A stretch of DNA of 23,869 nt. Origin: Azonexaceae bacterium. GTDB lineage: Bacteria > Pseudomonadota > Gammaproteobacteria > Burkholderiales > Rhodocyclaceae. The position numbers and the translations under genes were made by a program. The stretch covers positions 1-23,869 of the forward strand of contig SSTA01000412.1 in NCBI GenBank assembly GCA_009469685.1, in the 5' to 3' direction. This document shows, piece by piece, positions 1-5,948 of the stretch. Positions within the stretch are counted from its first letter, which is position 1. Each line of letters starts with the position of its first letter. The notes beneath the pieces were generated by a model, which did not search any database, was not told the DNA's origin, and saw only the letters and a program-made list of their open reading frames with translations.

Positions 1-344
1 ATTGCCTCTTCGTCCATGGCCGTAGTGTTTCCAGCGGCAACAGGTGAGACGGGAGAGGGAGGCGACGGTTGATTGCGCCAGGCTGTGTTTTCGTTTTCCA
101 GGGTTTCGAGCTGAGCTTTGTTGCGCCGTTGGACGGCTTCTGCGTCAATTCGCTGTTGCTGGGTCAGCGACTCGCTGCTATGAACTGCGACGGCCGCGCT
201 GTTGTCCTTGCATCCCGTATCGCTGATGATGGTTTTGCCGGATGGGGTCTTGCACTTATAGATGTCGGCCCACGCATTGAGGCTGAGTGTAGCGGCCAGA
301 GCGGCGATGATGAGGTGGGATGACATGGCGCGTTTATGATCCAT
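1..344 (-). CDS. Secreted DUF4124-like protein, 3' end cut by window edge
   Basis: Reading the minus strand from the ATG at 344 gives an open frame that runs off the left edge, about 114 residues seen. A signal peptide is visible (hydrophobic stretch IIAALAATLSLNAWA, likely cleavage after AWA). It is followed by DIYKCKTPSGKTIISDTGC, the short two-cysteine pattern typical of DUF4124 proteins, then a Gln/Glu-rich, probably helical segment. The start at 344 has AAGGA eight bases upstream; a second ATG at 326 would also leave a good signal peptide. The gene overlaps the end of the upstream 86-aa gene by 11 bases, so the two are probably co-translated. The protein is expected in the periplasm; its role is unknown. 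It is the last visible gene of the island run. Confidence 0.65.
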   Translation of the reverse strand, partial: MDHKRAMSSHLIIAALAATLSLNAWADIYKCKTPSGKTIISDTGCKDNSAAVAVHSSESLTQQQRIDAEAVQRRNKAQLETLENENTAWRNQPSPPSPVSPVAAGNTTAMDEEA

Positions 345-594
345 TGGCCGAATCCTTACGTAAGTTTCCACTGAGTGGAATGATCTCTGCAGAAGGTTGG
401 TTGGCAGCTTGGTCGAAGATTGGTCGTTCCTCTCCAGCCAATGCGGTATGTACTCCATTCACGCCAGCGGCAATGACACAGATGTTTGAATAATCGCCAA
501 AGATGAAGCTCTCAATGAGCTTGAACACGTCGTACGGCAGAACGGTTCTGCTGAAATTTTTCACAATCCCCATGACCATCCGTAAAAGACTCAT
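334..594 (-). CDS. Hypothetical 86-aa island protein
   Basis: This is an 86-residue frame I do not recognise. The N-terminal half is hydrophobic and basic (IVKNFSRTVLPYDVFKLIESF, then YSNICVIAAGVNGVHTAL) and could include a weak membrane or core helix. The C-terminal half is polar. The ATG at 594 has no clear ribosome-binding site; later in-frame ATGs follow within seven codons. Support comes mainly from context: it lies in the same strand and run as its neighbours, and its stop overlaps the start of the secreted downstream protein by 11 bases. No function is proposed. Confidence 0.45.
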   Translation of the reverse strand: MSLLRMVMGIVKNFSRTVLPYDVFKLIESFIFGDYSNICVIAAGVNGVHTALAGEERPIFDQAANQPSAEIIPLSGNLRKDSANGS

Positions 595-618
595 CGGTCA
601 GATGGTACAAAGCAAGGA

Positions 619-732
619 CTATTCATTTGTGCATGGTGCCGCGGAGTCTATCCCAATATTATCGAGTTGCTTCCGGAGCCAATCCTTGAATTCCATATGC
701 AAATTATGCGTTACCGCATAGCGGGACAGCAA
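619..732 (-). CDS. Possible small ORF (37 aa) or gene remnant
   Basis: The gap between two larger minus-strand genes holds a frame with natural-looking composition. It opens right after a TGA and includes MEFKDWLRKQLDNIGID before a TAG at 619-621. A TTG at 732 preceded by GGAAG, or the ATG at 696, could be the start. I cannot tell whether this is a complete tiny gene or the surviving end of a longer one. The rest of 595-754 shows nothing I can name. Confidence 0.25.
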   Translation of the reverse strand: MLSRYAVTHNLHMEFKDWLRKQLDNIGIDSAAPCTNE

Positions 733-754
733 ATACTTCCGAAGCAGTCAGGTG

Positions 755-1270
755 TCATTCCTTGCCCCCTTTCCGCTTCAGTCCCGGCCAGCGTACTGCC
801 TGGCACGGGCCGGGGCGCATGCCTTTGAGGCACTGCGCACACGTCACGCGGTTGTCCTGGTCGGCGGAAACGGTGCGCATCAAGCGGCCCTCGCCGATCA
901 TCTTGACGAGATCGGACGTGGAAACTACCCTACGAGTTAAGGGCGCAATGCCATATGTGCGCGACAAGAGTTCGTGGACCTCCCTGGCGTGGCGCCCTTT
1001 CTGTCGCTTGGCGGTTGTTAGGGCCTCATTCAAGCCGTCAAACTGATGGCGATTGGAAACGTACAGCCCATTGCCGTTTCTCACTTCGCCGACGATGCGA
1101 TCTGGCCGAAGATTCAGGATCGTGACCACGAAGTGCCCGCTCCCCTCCCCGCGTGACGACTGAACCGGCCGCAGCGCCGCCCCAGCTCCCTGGCGGCGGT
1201 TGTTATGGCGGATTCTAGACTTATGGCCAGGCGCGCGGCTAAGGACATTCGCGTAAGCACTGTCGTGCAC
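755..1270 (-). CDS. Hypothetical island protein with C-terminal Cys pair
   Basis: This frame of up to 171 residues has a convincing middle and end: a mixed alpha/beta stretch (HFVVTILNLRPDRIVGEVRN), a charged helical part (KRQKGRHAREVHELLSRTYGI), and a C-terminal CAQC pair followed by a basic tail, perhaps half of a metal site. The start is uncertain. The furthest is GTG 1270; a GTG near residue 47 lies about ten bases after a purine-rich GGGGAGGGGAG tract and may be the true one. The first 40 residues look less natural and overlap another open frame on the same strand. It belongs to the island's minus-strand run; function unknown. Confidence 0.55.
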   Translation of the reverse strand: MHDSAYANVLSRAPGHKSRIRHNNRRQGAGAALRPVQSSRGEGSGHFVVTILNLRPDRIVGEVRNGNGLYVSNRHQFDGLNEALTTAKRQKGRHAREVHELLSRTYGIAPLTRRVVSTSDLVKMIGEGRLMRTVSADQDNRVTCAQCLKGMRPGPCQAVRWPGLKRKGGKE

Positions 1271-1306
1271 CCGCAGAGTACATGGTTGCCTTGGCGCAAT
1301 GCCAGG

Positions 1307-1447
1307 TCATGCGGCGCGCCTTTCCAGATTGCGGATCACCTCGGCTTCGGCTGCAAAGAAATCCGCCTGTTGCTTCCATTGCCGGATGGTCGAGCAGGCG
1401 CCGAAGGCTGCGCTCGAAGCAGTACTGGCCGTAATTGCGTCACGCAT
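1307..1447 (-). CDS. Small hypothetical protein, 46 aa
   Basis: This short gene starts at ATG 1447 with a strong ribosome-binding site (GGGAG, about six bases upstream) and ends at TGA 1307-1309. The product is 46 residues, alanine-rich at the start, then an amphipathic helix (STIRQWKQQADFFAAEAEVI). No family is recognised. Its stop overlaps a further ATG (ATGA) that opens a 23-codon frame, as seen between many genes in this run. The ribosome-binding site and helical composition are the main support. Confidence 0.5.
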   Translation of the reverse strand: MRDAITASTASSAAFGACSTIRQWKQQADFFAAEAEVIRNLERRAA

Positions 1448-1538
1448 TTGGGCTCCCTAACGTCCTGCATTTTTGCATCGGTGGTCCTTGTGGCCGTGAT
1501 AAATCCGCCAATTCTCTACCGCAAGAATCCATTTGTCA

Positions 1539-1613
1539 TCACTCCACGATCGCAAACCTTCCCGCCTCCCGCAGAAACTCCCGGCGCTTTGGCAAGTAGA
1601 ACTCGCCCTTCAT
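1539..1613 (-). CDS. Possible 24-aa ORF coupled to upstream gene
   Basis: An ATG overlapping the stop of the 67-aa gene (ATGA) opens 24 codons, rich in Lys, Arg, Glu and Phe (MKGEFYLPKRREFLREAG), ending in tandem TGA codons. The overlap and composition make expression plausible, but the length is too short for confidence. Nothing else is seen between 1448 and 1538. Confidence 0.25.
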   Translation of the reverse strand: MKGEFYLPKRREFLREAGRFAIVE

Positions 1614-1813
1614 CGGAGCTTCGTTCGTACCTTGGTAACCATGGCACGGTGGAAGGTGTCACCACCACTCGCCAAATGCCCGGTGAAGCGTTGCGAAAGC
1701 CGCTCAGGCAGGGTGACGTATGGTTTCCCCCTACGCATAGTGAAGCGTCTGACCTCGTGGTGAGAAGATACGCGGCACGATCTGACGAGGTTGCCATGCT
1801 TCGGGAAAAACAT
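1610..1813 (-). CDS. Hypothetical 67-aa basic protein
   Basis: The ATG at 1813 lies two bases after the TAG of the upstream 75-aa gene, fitting the tight packing of this operon. The 67-residue product is strongly basic. Its second half (MRRGKPYVTLPERLSQRFTG, then TFHRAMVTKVRTKLR) reads like a small nucleic-acid-binding protein, but no family is recognised. No good ribosome-binding site is visible, so expression would depend on coupling to the upstream gene. The frame continues upstream through the neighbour in a less natural composition, so the later start is preferred. Confidence 0.45.
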   Translation of the reverse strand: MFFPKHGNLVRSCRVSSHHEVRRFTMRRGKPYVTLPERLSQRFTGHLASGGDTFHRAMVTKVRTKLR

Positions 1814-1815
1814 GG

Positions 1816-2043
1816 CTAGCGTGGTCGAACCAGCGCAAGACCTTCCTTCTGTTCCCGCAGCAACCGGTTCAATTCCTTCACGGCCTCCCGCAGCACTCGC
1901 CAATGCCCGCCCTTTTCGGCATTCCGCGCGGACTTGGCCAGCCCTTCAGGCGTGCGCGGCCCTGTCGATTTCGTCCAGGGTTGCCATTGCCGGATCAGCA
2001 TTGATTGCCGCGCCCGGCGCTCCGGTGTCCAACCGTTCGCCAT
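1816..2043 (-). CDS. Small 'GWTPERRARQ' island protein
   Basis: This 75-residue protein begins MANGWTPERRARQ and continues with IRQWQPW and STGPRTPEG, a pattern I recognise from short hypothetical proteins of proteobacterial genomic islands. The end is a charged helix (LREAVKELNRLLREQKEG). Function is unknown; basic and aromatic content suggests nucleic-acid or protein binding. The start at 2043 is chosen from the family pattern; ATGs at 2046 and 2052 are alternatives. Its first 98 bases overlap the end of the upstream 194-aa gene in another frame. Both reading frames look protein-like there, so this is a true dual-coding stretch rather than an annotation error. Confidence 0.7.
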   Translation of the reverse strand: MANGWTPERRARQSMLIRQWQPWTKSTGPRTPEGLAKSARNAEKGGHWRVLREAVKELNRLLREQKEGLALVRPR

Positions 2044-2530
2044 CATTGACATCCAATAGTTCGCTTTTCGTTGATTCTGTTTTTCCTGCGCGCGCGCGCG
2101 TGGGCGACGATGCGTCCTGGGTGTTGTTGACCTGCTGCGGACCGTTGGCGATGTTCGCTTGCTTCACGAATGCCACCGGCCGCGGGTTCTTGATTTCGGC
2201 CAGGGTTTGCAAGGTTGCCCTGCATTGAGACTGCGCTTTGAGGGCAACGCGGATCAGGGTTTCTTGAACCCGTAACCCACCTTCAGAAATGGCCGAACGC
2301 TGGGCGTAATGGAGAAACATCGCATTCAGCGAGGCCGCTTGCCCGATCAGCATTTCCTCGACTGATCCCAGGTCGCCTCGCTTGATCTCTCTTGATCGTT
2401 CCATGAGTTCATCAAAGCAATTGACGATACTCAAATCCGACCCAAACATCGCTGCCGAGAAGATTGACCCGAGAGCCGCATTTCCGGCCAGCGGATGCGC
2501 TGCAATTTTTTCCATGTCCGCCACGGTCAC
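1946..2530 (-). CDS. Conserved hypothetical island protein (194 aa)
   Basis: The GTG start at 2530 overlaps the preceding stop (GTGA) and follows GAGAGGAA. The product has a helical body (residues about 35-110, including LIGQAASLNAMFLHYAQRS and VALKAQSQCRATLQTL). It then has a proline/asparagine linker, PRPVAFVKQANIANGPQQVNN, which I recognise from hypothetical proteins of integrated elements. The last 50 residues are polar and overlap the next gene. No enzymatic motif is visible. A (CG)n run at about 2089-2100 encodes Arg-Ala repeats in the linker. Its neighbours and co-linearity suggest a conserved island module of unknown role. Confidence 0.75.
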   Translation of the reverse strand: MTVADMEKIAAHPLAGNAALGSIFSAAMFGSDLSIVNCFDELMERSREIKRGDLGSVEEMLIGQAASLNAMFLHYAQRSAISEGGLRVQETLIRVALKAQSQCRATLQTLAEIKNPRPVAFVKQANIANGPQQVNNTQDASSPTRARAGKTESTKSELLDVNDGERLDTGAPGAAINADPAMATLDEIDRAAHA

Positions 2531-2688
2531 TTCCTCTCTTTCTGTGCCGCCTCCGCATACTGCATGTTCTCTTTCAGCAGGCAGTTGTTCTCGGCAGTAA
2601 GCTCGTCGAGCTTCTTCCGCTTCCCTTCGGGCGACAGCGCATTGTCCCGGTGCATCTTCATCATCTCGGCGTTGAGCGCTAAGATCAA
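2527..2688 (-). CDS. Small coiled-coil protein, 53 aa
   Basis: This frame sits exactly between two larger genes. Its TTG start at 2688 overlaps the upstream stop (TTGA) and its TGA overlaps the downstream GTG start (GTGA). The product is charged and helical (EGKRKKLDELTAENNCLLKE), with heptad-like leucines that fit a short coiled coil. If TTG is not used, ATG 2664 would give a shorter protein. Function unknown; translational coupling on both sides is the main evidence. Confidence 0.6.
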   Translation of the reverse strand: MILALNAEMMKMHRDNALSPEGKRKKLDELTAENNCLLKENMQYAEAAQKERK

Positions 2689-3173
2689 GCGGCCTGCCGC
2701 TTAGCGGCTGCCAGTCGCAGTTGGTGGCGCAGGGTTTCGATCTGGTCCTGTATTTCCATCACATTTCGAGCCTCGACCTCCGCACGGCGCTGGTGTGACA
2801 GAAATTCCTGCTCCAGTGCAGGCCGGGCCAAGGCGAGGCGCTCCGCCTTCAAGAGCAGTTGCGCTCTTCTGGCCAGTAGCTCGTCGTCGGCCGCGAATTC
2901 ATCGCCACCCGCCACAACAATCCGCCCGACTACTTCCGGGCGCTGTTGATCGAGCTCTGCGGCTTCGTATCTCAAGAACTCGACTTCACCGGCTATCCCT
3001 TCCAACTTGAAGCGAACCGAGTCTGATGCCGTTATTGCCTGCTGCCAGGGCTGCTTCGCCTCAACAAGCCTGGCGAAAAGCTCGGCCAGTTGCGGGCTGG
3101 TGTCAAAAAGAGTCTCGGAAATGTTGTCGTATGCGTCGCGCTCATTCTTGGACATTTTTTGGTTCTGGTTCAT
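2685..3173 (-). CDS. Coiled-coil island protein (162 aa)
   Basis: ATG 3173 has an excellent ribosome-binding site (AAGGAG, five to six bases upstream). The 162-residue product is almost entirely helical and charged: LAELFARLVEAKQPWQQAI near residues 30-48, then LDQQRPEVVG, then a long C-terminal coiled coil from about residue 105 (ARRAQLLLKAERLALARPAL through EIQDQIETLRHQLRLAAAK). There is no signal peptide or membrane segment, so it is cytosolic. I do not recognise the family. The strong site suggests this is an independent translation entry point. In 3174-3285 upstream all three minus frames are open for about 30 codons and I cannot choose among them. Confidence 0.65.
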   Translation of the reverse strand: MNQNQKMSKNERDAYDNISETLFDTSPQLAELFARLVEAKQPWQQAITASDSVRFKLEGIAGEVEFLRYEAAELDQQRPEVVGRIVVAGGDEFAADDELLARRAQLLLKAERLALARPALEQEFLSHQRRAEVEARNVMEIQDQIETLRHQLRLAAAKRQAA

Positions 3174-3285
3174 TTTTGCTCCTTGGGTTAGTCAATCGTC
3201 GAATCCATGGCGCCGCATGGGCCGCGCTTCCTGTGCAACCTCTCTCGCTGCACGCATGGCGTTCTGCGAGGCGTCACGGCCGGCA

Positions 3286-3474
3286 TCACGACAGTGGCGA
3301 CGTTCGCCGTGCTGGGCTGGTAAAACGGTCCCCATAGCTGCCGTACCCGTGCTTGATCTTTCCAACTTCATGGCAGGCAATGCAGTAGCGGCGCCTACCC
3401 GCAATGCCATCGATCCGGAAGTAATCCGAAAGCGGCTTATTCATCCAGCAGCACTCGCAGTTCTTAGCAAGCAT
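3286..3474 (-). CDS. Small CxxC zinc-ribbon-like protein
   Basis: The 62-residue product has two cysteine pairs, CECC (residues 6-9) and CIAC (31-34), separated by a loop with DYFRIDGIAGRRRY. This is the layout of a small zinc ribbon, likely a nucleic-acid-binding or protein-contact module. ATG 3474 is chosen because GGAG lies eight bases upstream; ATG 3492 would add six residues. The last 20 residues look less ordered and a frameshift near the end cannot be excluded, since other frames remain open beyond it. Two palindromic sites (3519-3574) lie directly upstream and may control this gene. Confidence 0.6.
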   Translation of the reverse strand: MLAKNCECCWMNKPLSDYFRIDGIAGRRRYCIACHEVGKIKHGYGSYGDRFTSPARRTSPLS

Positions 3475-3510
3475 GGCGAATACTCCGCACATAGATGGCT
3501 AATCTATATA

Positions 3511-3657
3511 GGTGACCCGTGGCGGTACGATGCGACCCCGAAAAACAGGGGGTTTTGTACCCTGGCGGTACAAAGTCCATTGATTTCAGTGTTCCGGCAC
3601 CGCACTTCGTACCGTGGCGGTACGAACTGGAGGTACTTTGTACCGTGGCGGGGCTAC
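3511..3657. repeat. Cluster of four palindromic operator-like sites
   Basis: Two perfect inverted repeats with 8-bp arms and a 5-nt spacer are present: TTTGTACC/GGTACAAA at 3554-3574 (spacer CTGGC) and TTCGTACC/GGTACGAA at 3606-3626 (spacer GTGGC). Two half-degenerate copies flank them: right arm plus spacer at 3519-3530, and left arm plus spacer at 3637-3649. Centres are at 3521, 3564, 3616 and 3647, so spacings are 43, 52 and 31 bp. The last two copies lie inside the 3' end of the upstream gene; the first two are intergenic. They look like binding sites for a dimeric protein. Confidence 0.75.
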
Positions 3658-4119
3658 AGTTTGCGTTTTTCTGGCGCGTCGCCACCGCGCCGGATTGCTT
3701 TCCGTTGGCGCATTTGCCAAGCTGTCTGCGTCGCCCACGTAATCCATTCGCCCGTAGCAACCCGGCCTCACGTCGAGCTTTGACAGGTCGCAATCCAATG
3801 GAAACAGGGTGCAGGCGAATAGGCTGCAATCCAGCCGTGAGCCTTGACGGGTCTGTACTATCAAGCGGTGCTCCAGCAATTCCCTGGCCGCCGCCAATAG
3901 GGAGGCTCGACCTGACCACCCACGCACGGCCATAACTTTGGGGGCGATGCATAAATCCCCGTTCCGGCTGGCATTTGGCCCCATCATGGATAGCAAGTCC
4001 ACCAGCAGCTTTAGCGCGTGTGGAGATAGCTCCGCACACGCCCGCGACCGCAAGAAGTCCAAAGGCAGCGGGAGCCAATGGCCGGTTACGGCAATTGATT
4101 TTTTCTTTGACTTGGCCAT
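3586..4119 (-). CDS. Island helix-turn-helix-like protein (replication/regulation type)
   Basis: The 177-residue product begins with a basic leader (MAKSKKKS). It continues with a winged-helix-like stretch, about residues 25-100, with LSPHALKLLVDLLSMMGPN, a loop NGDLCIAPKVMAVRGW, then LLAAARELLEHRLIVQTRQG, resembling island or plasmid proteins that bind DNA. PLDCDLSKLD follows. The C-terminal tail is low-complexity (APPRYKVPPVRT) because it is encoded by the palindromic repeats. The start at ATG 4119 is three bases after the upstream stop, with a GGGAGAGG tract before it. I recognise the general protein type but no assigned function; a role in island replication or gene control is inference. 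Confidence 0.65.
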   Translation of the reverse strand: MAKSKKKSIAVTGHWLPLPLDFLRSRACAELSPHALKLLVDLLSMMGPNASRNGDLCIAPKVMAVRGWSGRASLLAAARELLEHRLIVQTRQGSRLDCSLFACTLFPLDCDLSKLDVRPGCYGRMDYVGDADSLANAPTESNPARWRRARKTQTVAPPRYKVPPVRTATVRSAVPEH

Positions 4120-4122
4120 GGT

Positions 4123-4356
4123 TCATGCGCCTCTCCCGACGTTCGTTTTGTGTAACGCATCGAGAATTTGCGGAAGGCACTCGGCTTTGATCGAAACGCC
4201 CTTGCCGGGACGCAATTCGCCGGTGGTCAGATCGTCGTACCAGGTCCGAATATCGACCAGCCGGTGGCCTTTGTAGGTGCGCTCGAAGACGCGATAGACC
4301 TCGCGCTGGTTCTTCGGGATTTCGGCCAGTAGATTGCCTTCGAAGGAATCAGTCAT
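4123..4356 (-). CDS. Transcriptional coactivator p15/PC4 family protein
   Basis: This 77-residue protein has the compact PC4 pattern: REVYRVFERTYKGHRLVDIR, then TWYDDLTTGELRPGKGVSI, then a C-terminal helix (KAECLPQILDAL). Bacterial members of this family bind single-stranded or distorted DNA as dimers; the YdbC-type proteins are the known comparison. It is the right length for a single domain. Its start overlaps the upstream gene by 8 bases, and the next gene starts three bases after its stop, so it sits in the middle of a regulatory-gene operon. Its DNA substrate in the island is unknown. Confidence 0.8.
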   Translation of the reverse strand: MTDSFEGNLLAEIPKNQREVYRVFERTYKGHRLVDIRTWYDDLTTGELRPGKGVSIKAECLPQILDALHKTNVGRGA

Positions 4357-4681
4357 GGCTGACCTCCTCTGGTTCGCTAATTAAGCTGTATAGCGCGACA
4401 CCAGCATGGGAAAAGCCATCGGAATCGACCGTGGTTATGCGATCACTGGCGATAACGTACCCTTGGTGCTCAAGGTCTTTGACGCGGCCGGCCGGGTGGC
4501 TGATACCAACCTCCCGCAACTCGTGGGTGTGCCGTGAGCAAAGGCGCAACATCGTCACCAGACGGTGTAGTTGAGCCCTGGTTGAGGTCGATCTTGGACT
4601 ATACTTCCGCTGTGTCTGCTTAGCCTTGCCGACTTCGCCCGCCTGGCCGCGGGCATTGTCTTTTTTGGAGGTCCAGTTCAT
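4349..4681 (-). CDS. Winged-helix / HTH-domain island protein
   Basis: The 110-residue product has a basic disordered leader (about 35 residues) and then a winged-helix pattern: RAQLHRLVTMLRLC, SRHTHELREVGISHPAGRVK as the helix-turn-helix, and LEHQGYVIASDRITTVDSDG as the wing. This matches small HTH-domain proteins commonly found beside integrases. The start overlaps the upstream stop (ATGA), indicating coupling. Probable role: DNA-binding regulator of the element; targets unknown, but the nearby palindromic and direct repeats are candidates. Confidence 0.65.
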   Translation of the reverse strand: MNWTSKKDNARGQAGEVGKAKQTQRKYSPRSTSTRAQLHRLVTMLRLCSRHTHELREVGISHPAGRVKDLEHQGYVIASDRITTVDSDGFSHAGVALYSLISEPEEVSHD

Positions 4682-5019
4682 TTAGCACCTCCCACCAGGA
4701 TCTCCCGAAGGTCGGAGACGCGCCAGGCGAGGCGCCCGTTTATGCGGATCGGGCGGATAGGACCGCACTCAAGGCAGGCCCACCGTCTAAGTGTCTGGGG
4801 CTCGCGGTTAAGGATCGGCGCTGCCTCGTGGGTCGGCAATACGGGGCGACCGTGTGCGATGTCGCTGAGAACCTGATCCACGTCCTCTACAGTCAGGTTG
4901 GGCCAAGGCAATTTGGGAGTTTTCGAGTGGTTTCTGCTCGCGTCCTCTGCGGATTCGGTCGGAAAGTCCGCAGGTAGGCCGGCGTTGCAGTAAAGCGTTT
5001 TCAAGAGGTTCGTAGCCAT
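4678..5019 (-). CDS. AlpA/MerR-like DNA-binding protein (putative excisionase or regulator)
   Basis: The C-terminal half of this 113-residue protein (LPTHEAAPILNREPQTLRRW, then PIRPIRINGRLAWRVSDLRE) is the winged-helix pattern used by AlpA, Xis and MerR-like proteins. The N-terminal half is variable. ATG 5019 is preferred because GGAGG is four bases upstream; the adjacent ATG 5022 is too close to the ribosome-binding site. It is the first gene of a closely packed operon and lies behind a 150-bp region with repeated TAAATNGGGA boxes. By analogy with AlpA it may control integrase expression or act as a directionality factor; this is inference. Confidence 0.65.
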   Translation of the reverse strand: MATNLLKTLYCNAGLPADFPTESAEDASRNHSKTPKLPWPNLTVEDVDQVLSDIAHGRPVLPTHEAAPILNREPQTLRRWACLECGPIRPIRINGRLAWRVSDLREILVGGAK

Positions 5020-5087
5020 CATTCCTCCGGGTGGAGAAGTGCGCCTAGGCGGGATTGCCTGTTGCGGCGCGTTGATGGTGCGAAGAT

Positions 5088-5168
5088 TTAATCGGGGCTG
5101 ATTTTCCCGATTTAATTCCCCATTTAAACCCGGTGTTGGTGCGGATTTCCGGGATTTATCCCAATTTA
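5088..5168 (-). promoter_or_regulatory. Repeated TAAATNGGGA boxes upstream of the island operon
   Basis: On the minus strand, three ten-base boxes TAAAT(T/G/C)GGGA occur at 5159-5168, 5117-5126 and 5105-5114, with a related inverted copy at 5088-5097 (AATCGGG/CCCGATT can pair with the 5105 copy). They sit in AT-rich DNA between two genes and just upstream of the AlpA-like gene. The arrangement suggests a repressor or initiator binding region. No clear -10/-35 pair stands out. Confidence 0.5.
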
Positions 5169-5175
5169 GACAGGG

Positions 5176-5850
5176 TTAAAGCTCCCCGATCTCAGCCAGC
5201 AATTCAGCCTCCCATTTACTCCACGTTTTTTTGAATCGCGCTTCCACCTGCCCTGTATTGAGCTCGTTGTTCTCAATAAGCAGCCGAGCGAACACCACCG
5301 GGTTCCAAAGGGATGATGCCGTTTTGCCCCCCGCGACTCGCCCCCGTTTCCCCGGCTGAAGGCGCGCAGCCAGGTACTTTTTTCCGGCGCCAGTTGGCCT
5401 GCTTAGGATGTCCCTCCAATTCTTACCAGCGAGCGCAAACCCGTCGATGATTTCTTCTTTCGTAGCGAGCGGGCCAATGTGCGTGCTTTCAGTTTTATTG
5501 CTTAGTCGGCTAGCGATCCACGCCGTCATTTCTTCCTTATTGGCGAACTTGGGCAGAGGCTTGGCTTCTCGCATTTCGAGATCGAGACCAATGTCGTCGC
5601 ATATGGCCTTCACCTGGGCCACAGTCAGCGGGTCTCTACAGTCCAGCTCCGGGAATCTCTTGCGAATGGCTCTGAGTGCCCGTTCTGCGGCGGTCTCCTG
5701 TGCCCGCGCCAGGTCAAACATAGAACGAACGGGGTGTTCGGCCACCGGAAAAGACTTGACTCCCAGCGCCCGCTCAATGGCGAAGCGAACCTTAACGGTC
5801 GGAATCAAGACCTCGCCTGGCTCTAAAAAAATGACTACGTTTTTTTTCAT
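5176..5850 (-). CDS. Hypothetical 224-aa island protein
   Basis: This is a well-formed frame of unknown function. The start at ATG 5850 follows AAGG by eight bases; ATG 5865 would add five residues and has its own closer GAAGGG. Visible parts: a beta-rich N-terminus (KKNVVIFLEPGEVLIPTVKV), a helical middle (ARAQETAAERALRAIRKRF), a central helix pair with EEMTAWIASRLSNKTE, and a basic C-terminal domain (KRGRVAGGKTASSLWNPVVF). The final helical segment (ARFKKTWSKWEAELLAEIGE) is amphipathic. There is no signal peptide. It is separated from the AlpA-like gene by the repeat region, so it may form its own unit. Confidence 0.65.
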   Translation of the reverse strand: MKKNVVIFLEPGEVLIPTVKVRFAIERALGVKSFPVAEHPVRSMFDLARAQETAAERALRAIRKRFPELDCRDPLTVAQVKAICDDIGLDLEMREAKPLPKFANKEEMTAWIASRLSNKTESTHIGPLATKEEIIDGFALAGKNWRDILSRPTGAGKKYLAARLQPGKRGRVAGGKTASSLWNPVVFARLLIENNELNTGQVEARFKKTWSKWEAELLAEIGEL

Positions 5851-5948
5851 GCTGCACACCTTCATGTGCCCTTCGGATTAGGTGCCACCCCCAGGCCGGT
5901 GAAGGGACCGGCTTTTCGCTCCGTCGAGCTAGGGGGCGGCGTACTCGA

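Noticed and set aside
1205..1819. 204-codon plus-strand frame in the island
   Set aside because: Opposite to the minus-strand run, which has ribosome-binding sites and overlaps; the translation shows no domain.
2089..2100. (CG)n tract as a Z-DNA or regulatory element
   Set aside because: It is short and explained by Arg/Ala codons in a GC-rich coding region.
3511..3657. CRISPR array from the GTACC repeats
   Set aside because: Only four copies, each itself palindromic, with unequal spacing and degenerate outer copies; no cas gene nearby. They fit protein-binding sites better.
3464..4180. 238-codon minus-strand frame overlapping the HTH-like and p15 genes
   Set aside because: Same strand, different frame from genes with recognisable domains and ribosome-binding sites; its translation is Arg/Gly-rich and unnatural.
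5895..5916. Hairpin GCCGGT/ACCGGC with TTTT as a terminator
   Set aside because: It is oriented for plus-strand transcription, but no plus-strand gene lies upstream, and it lacks a T-tract in the minus direction.
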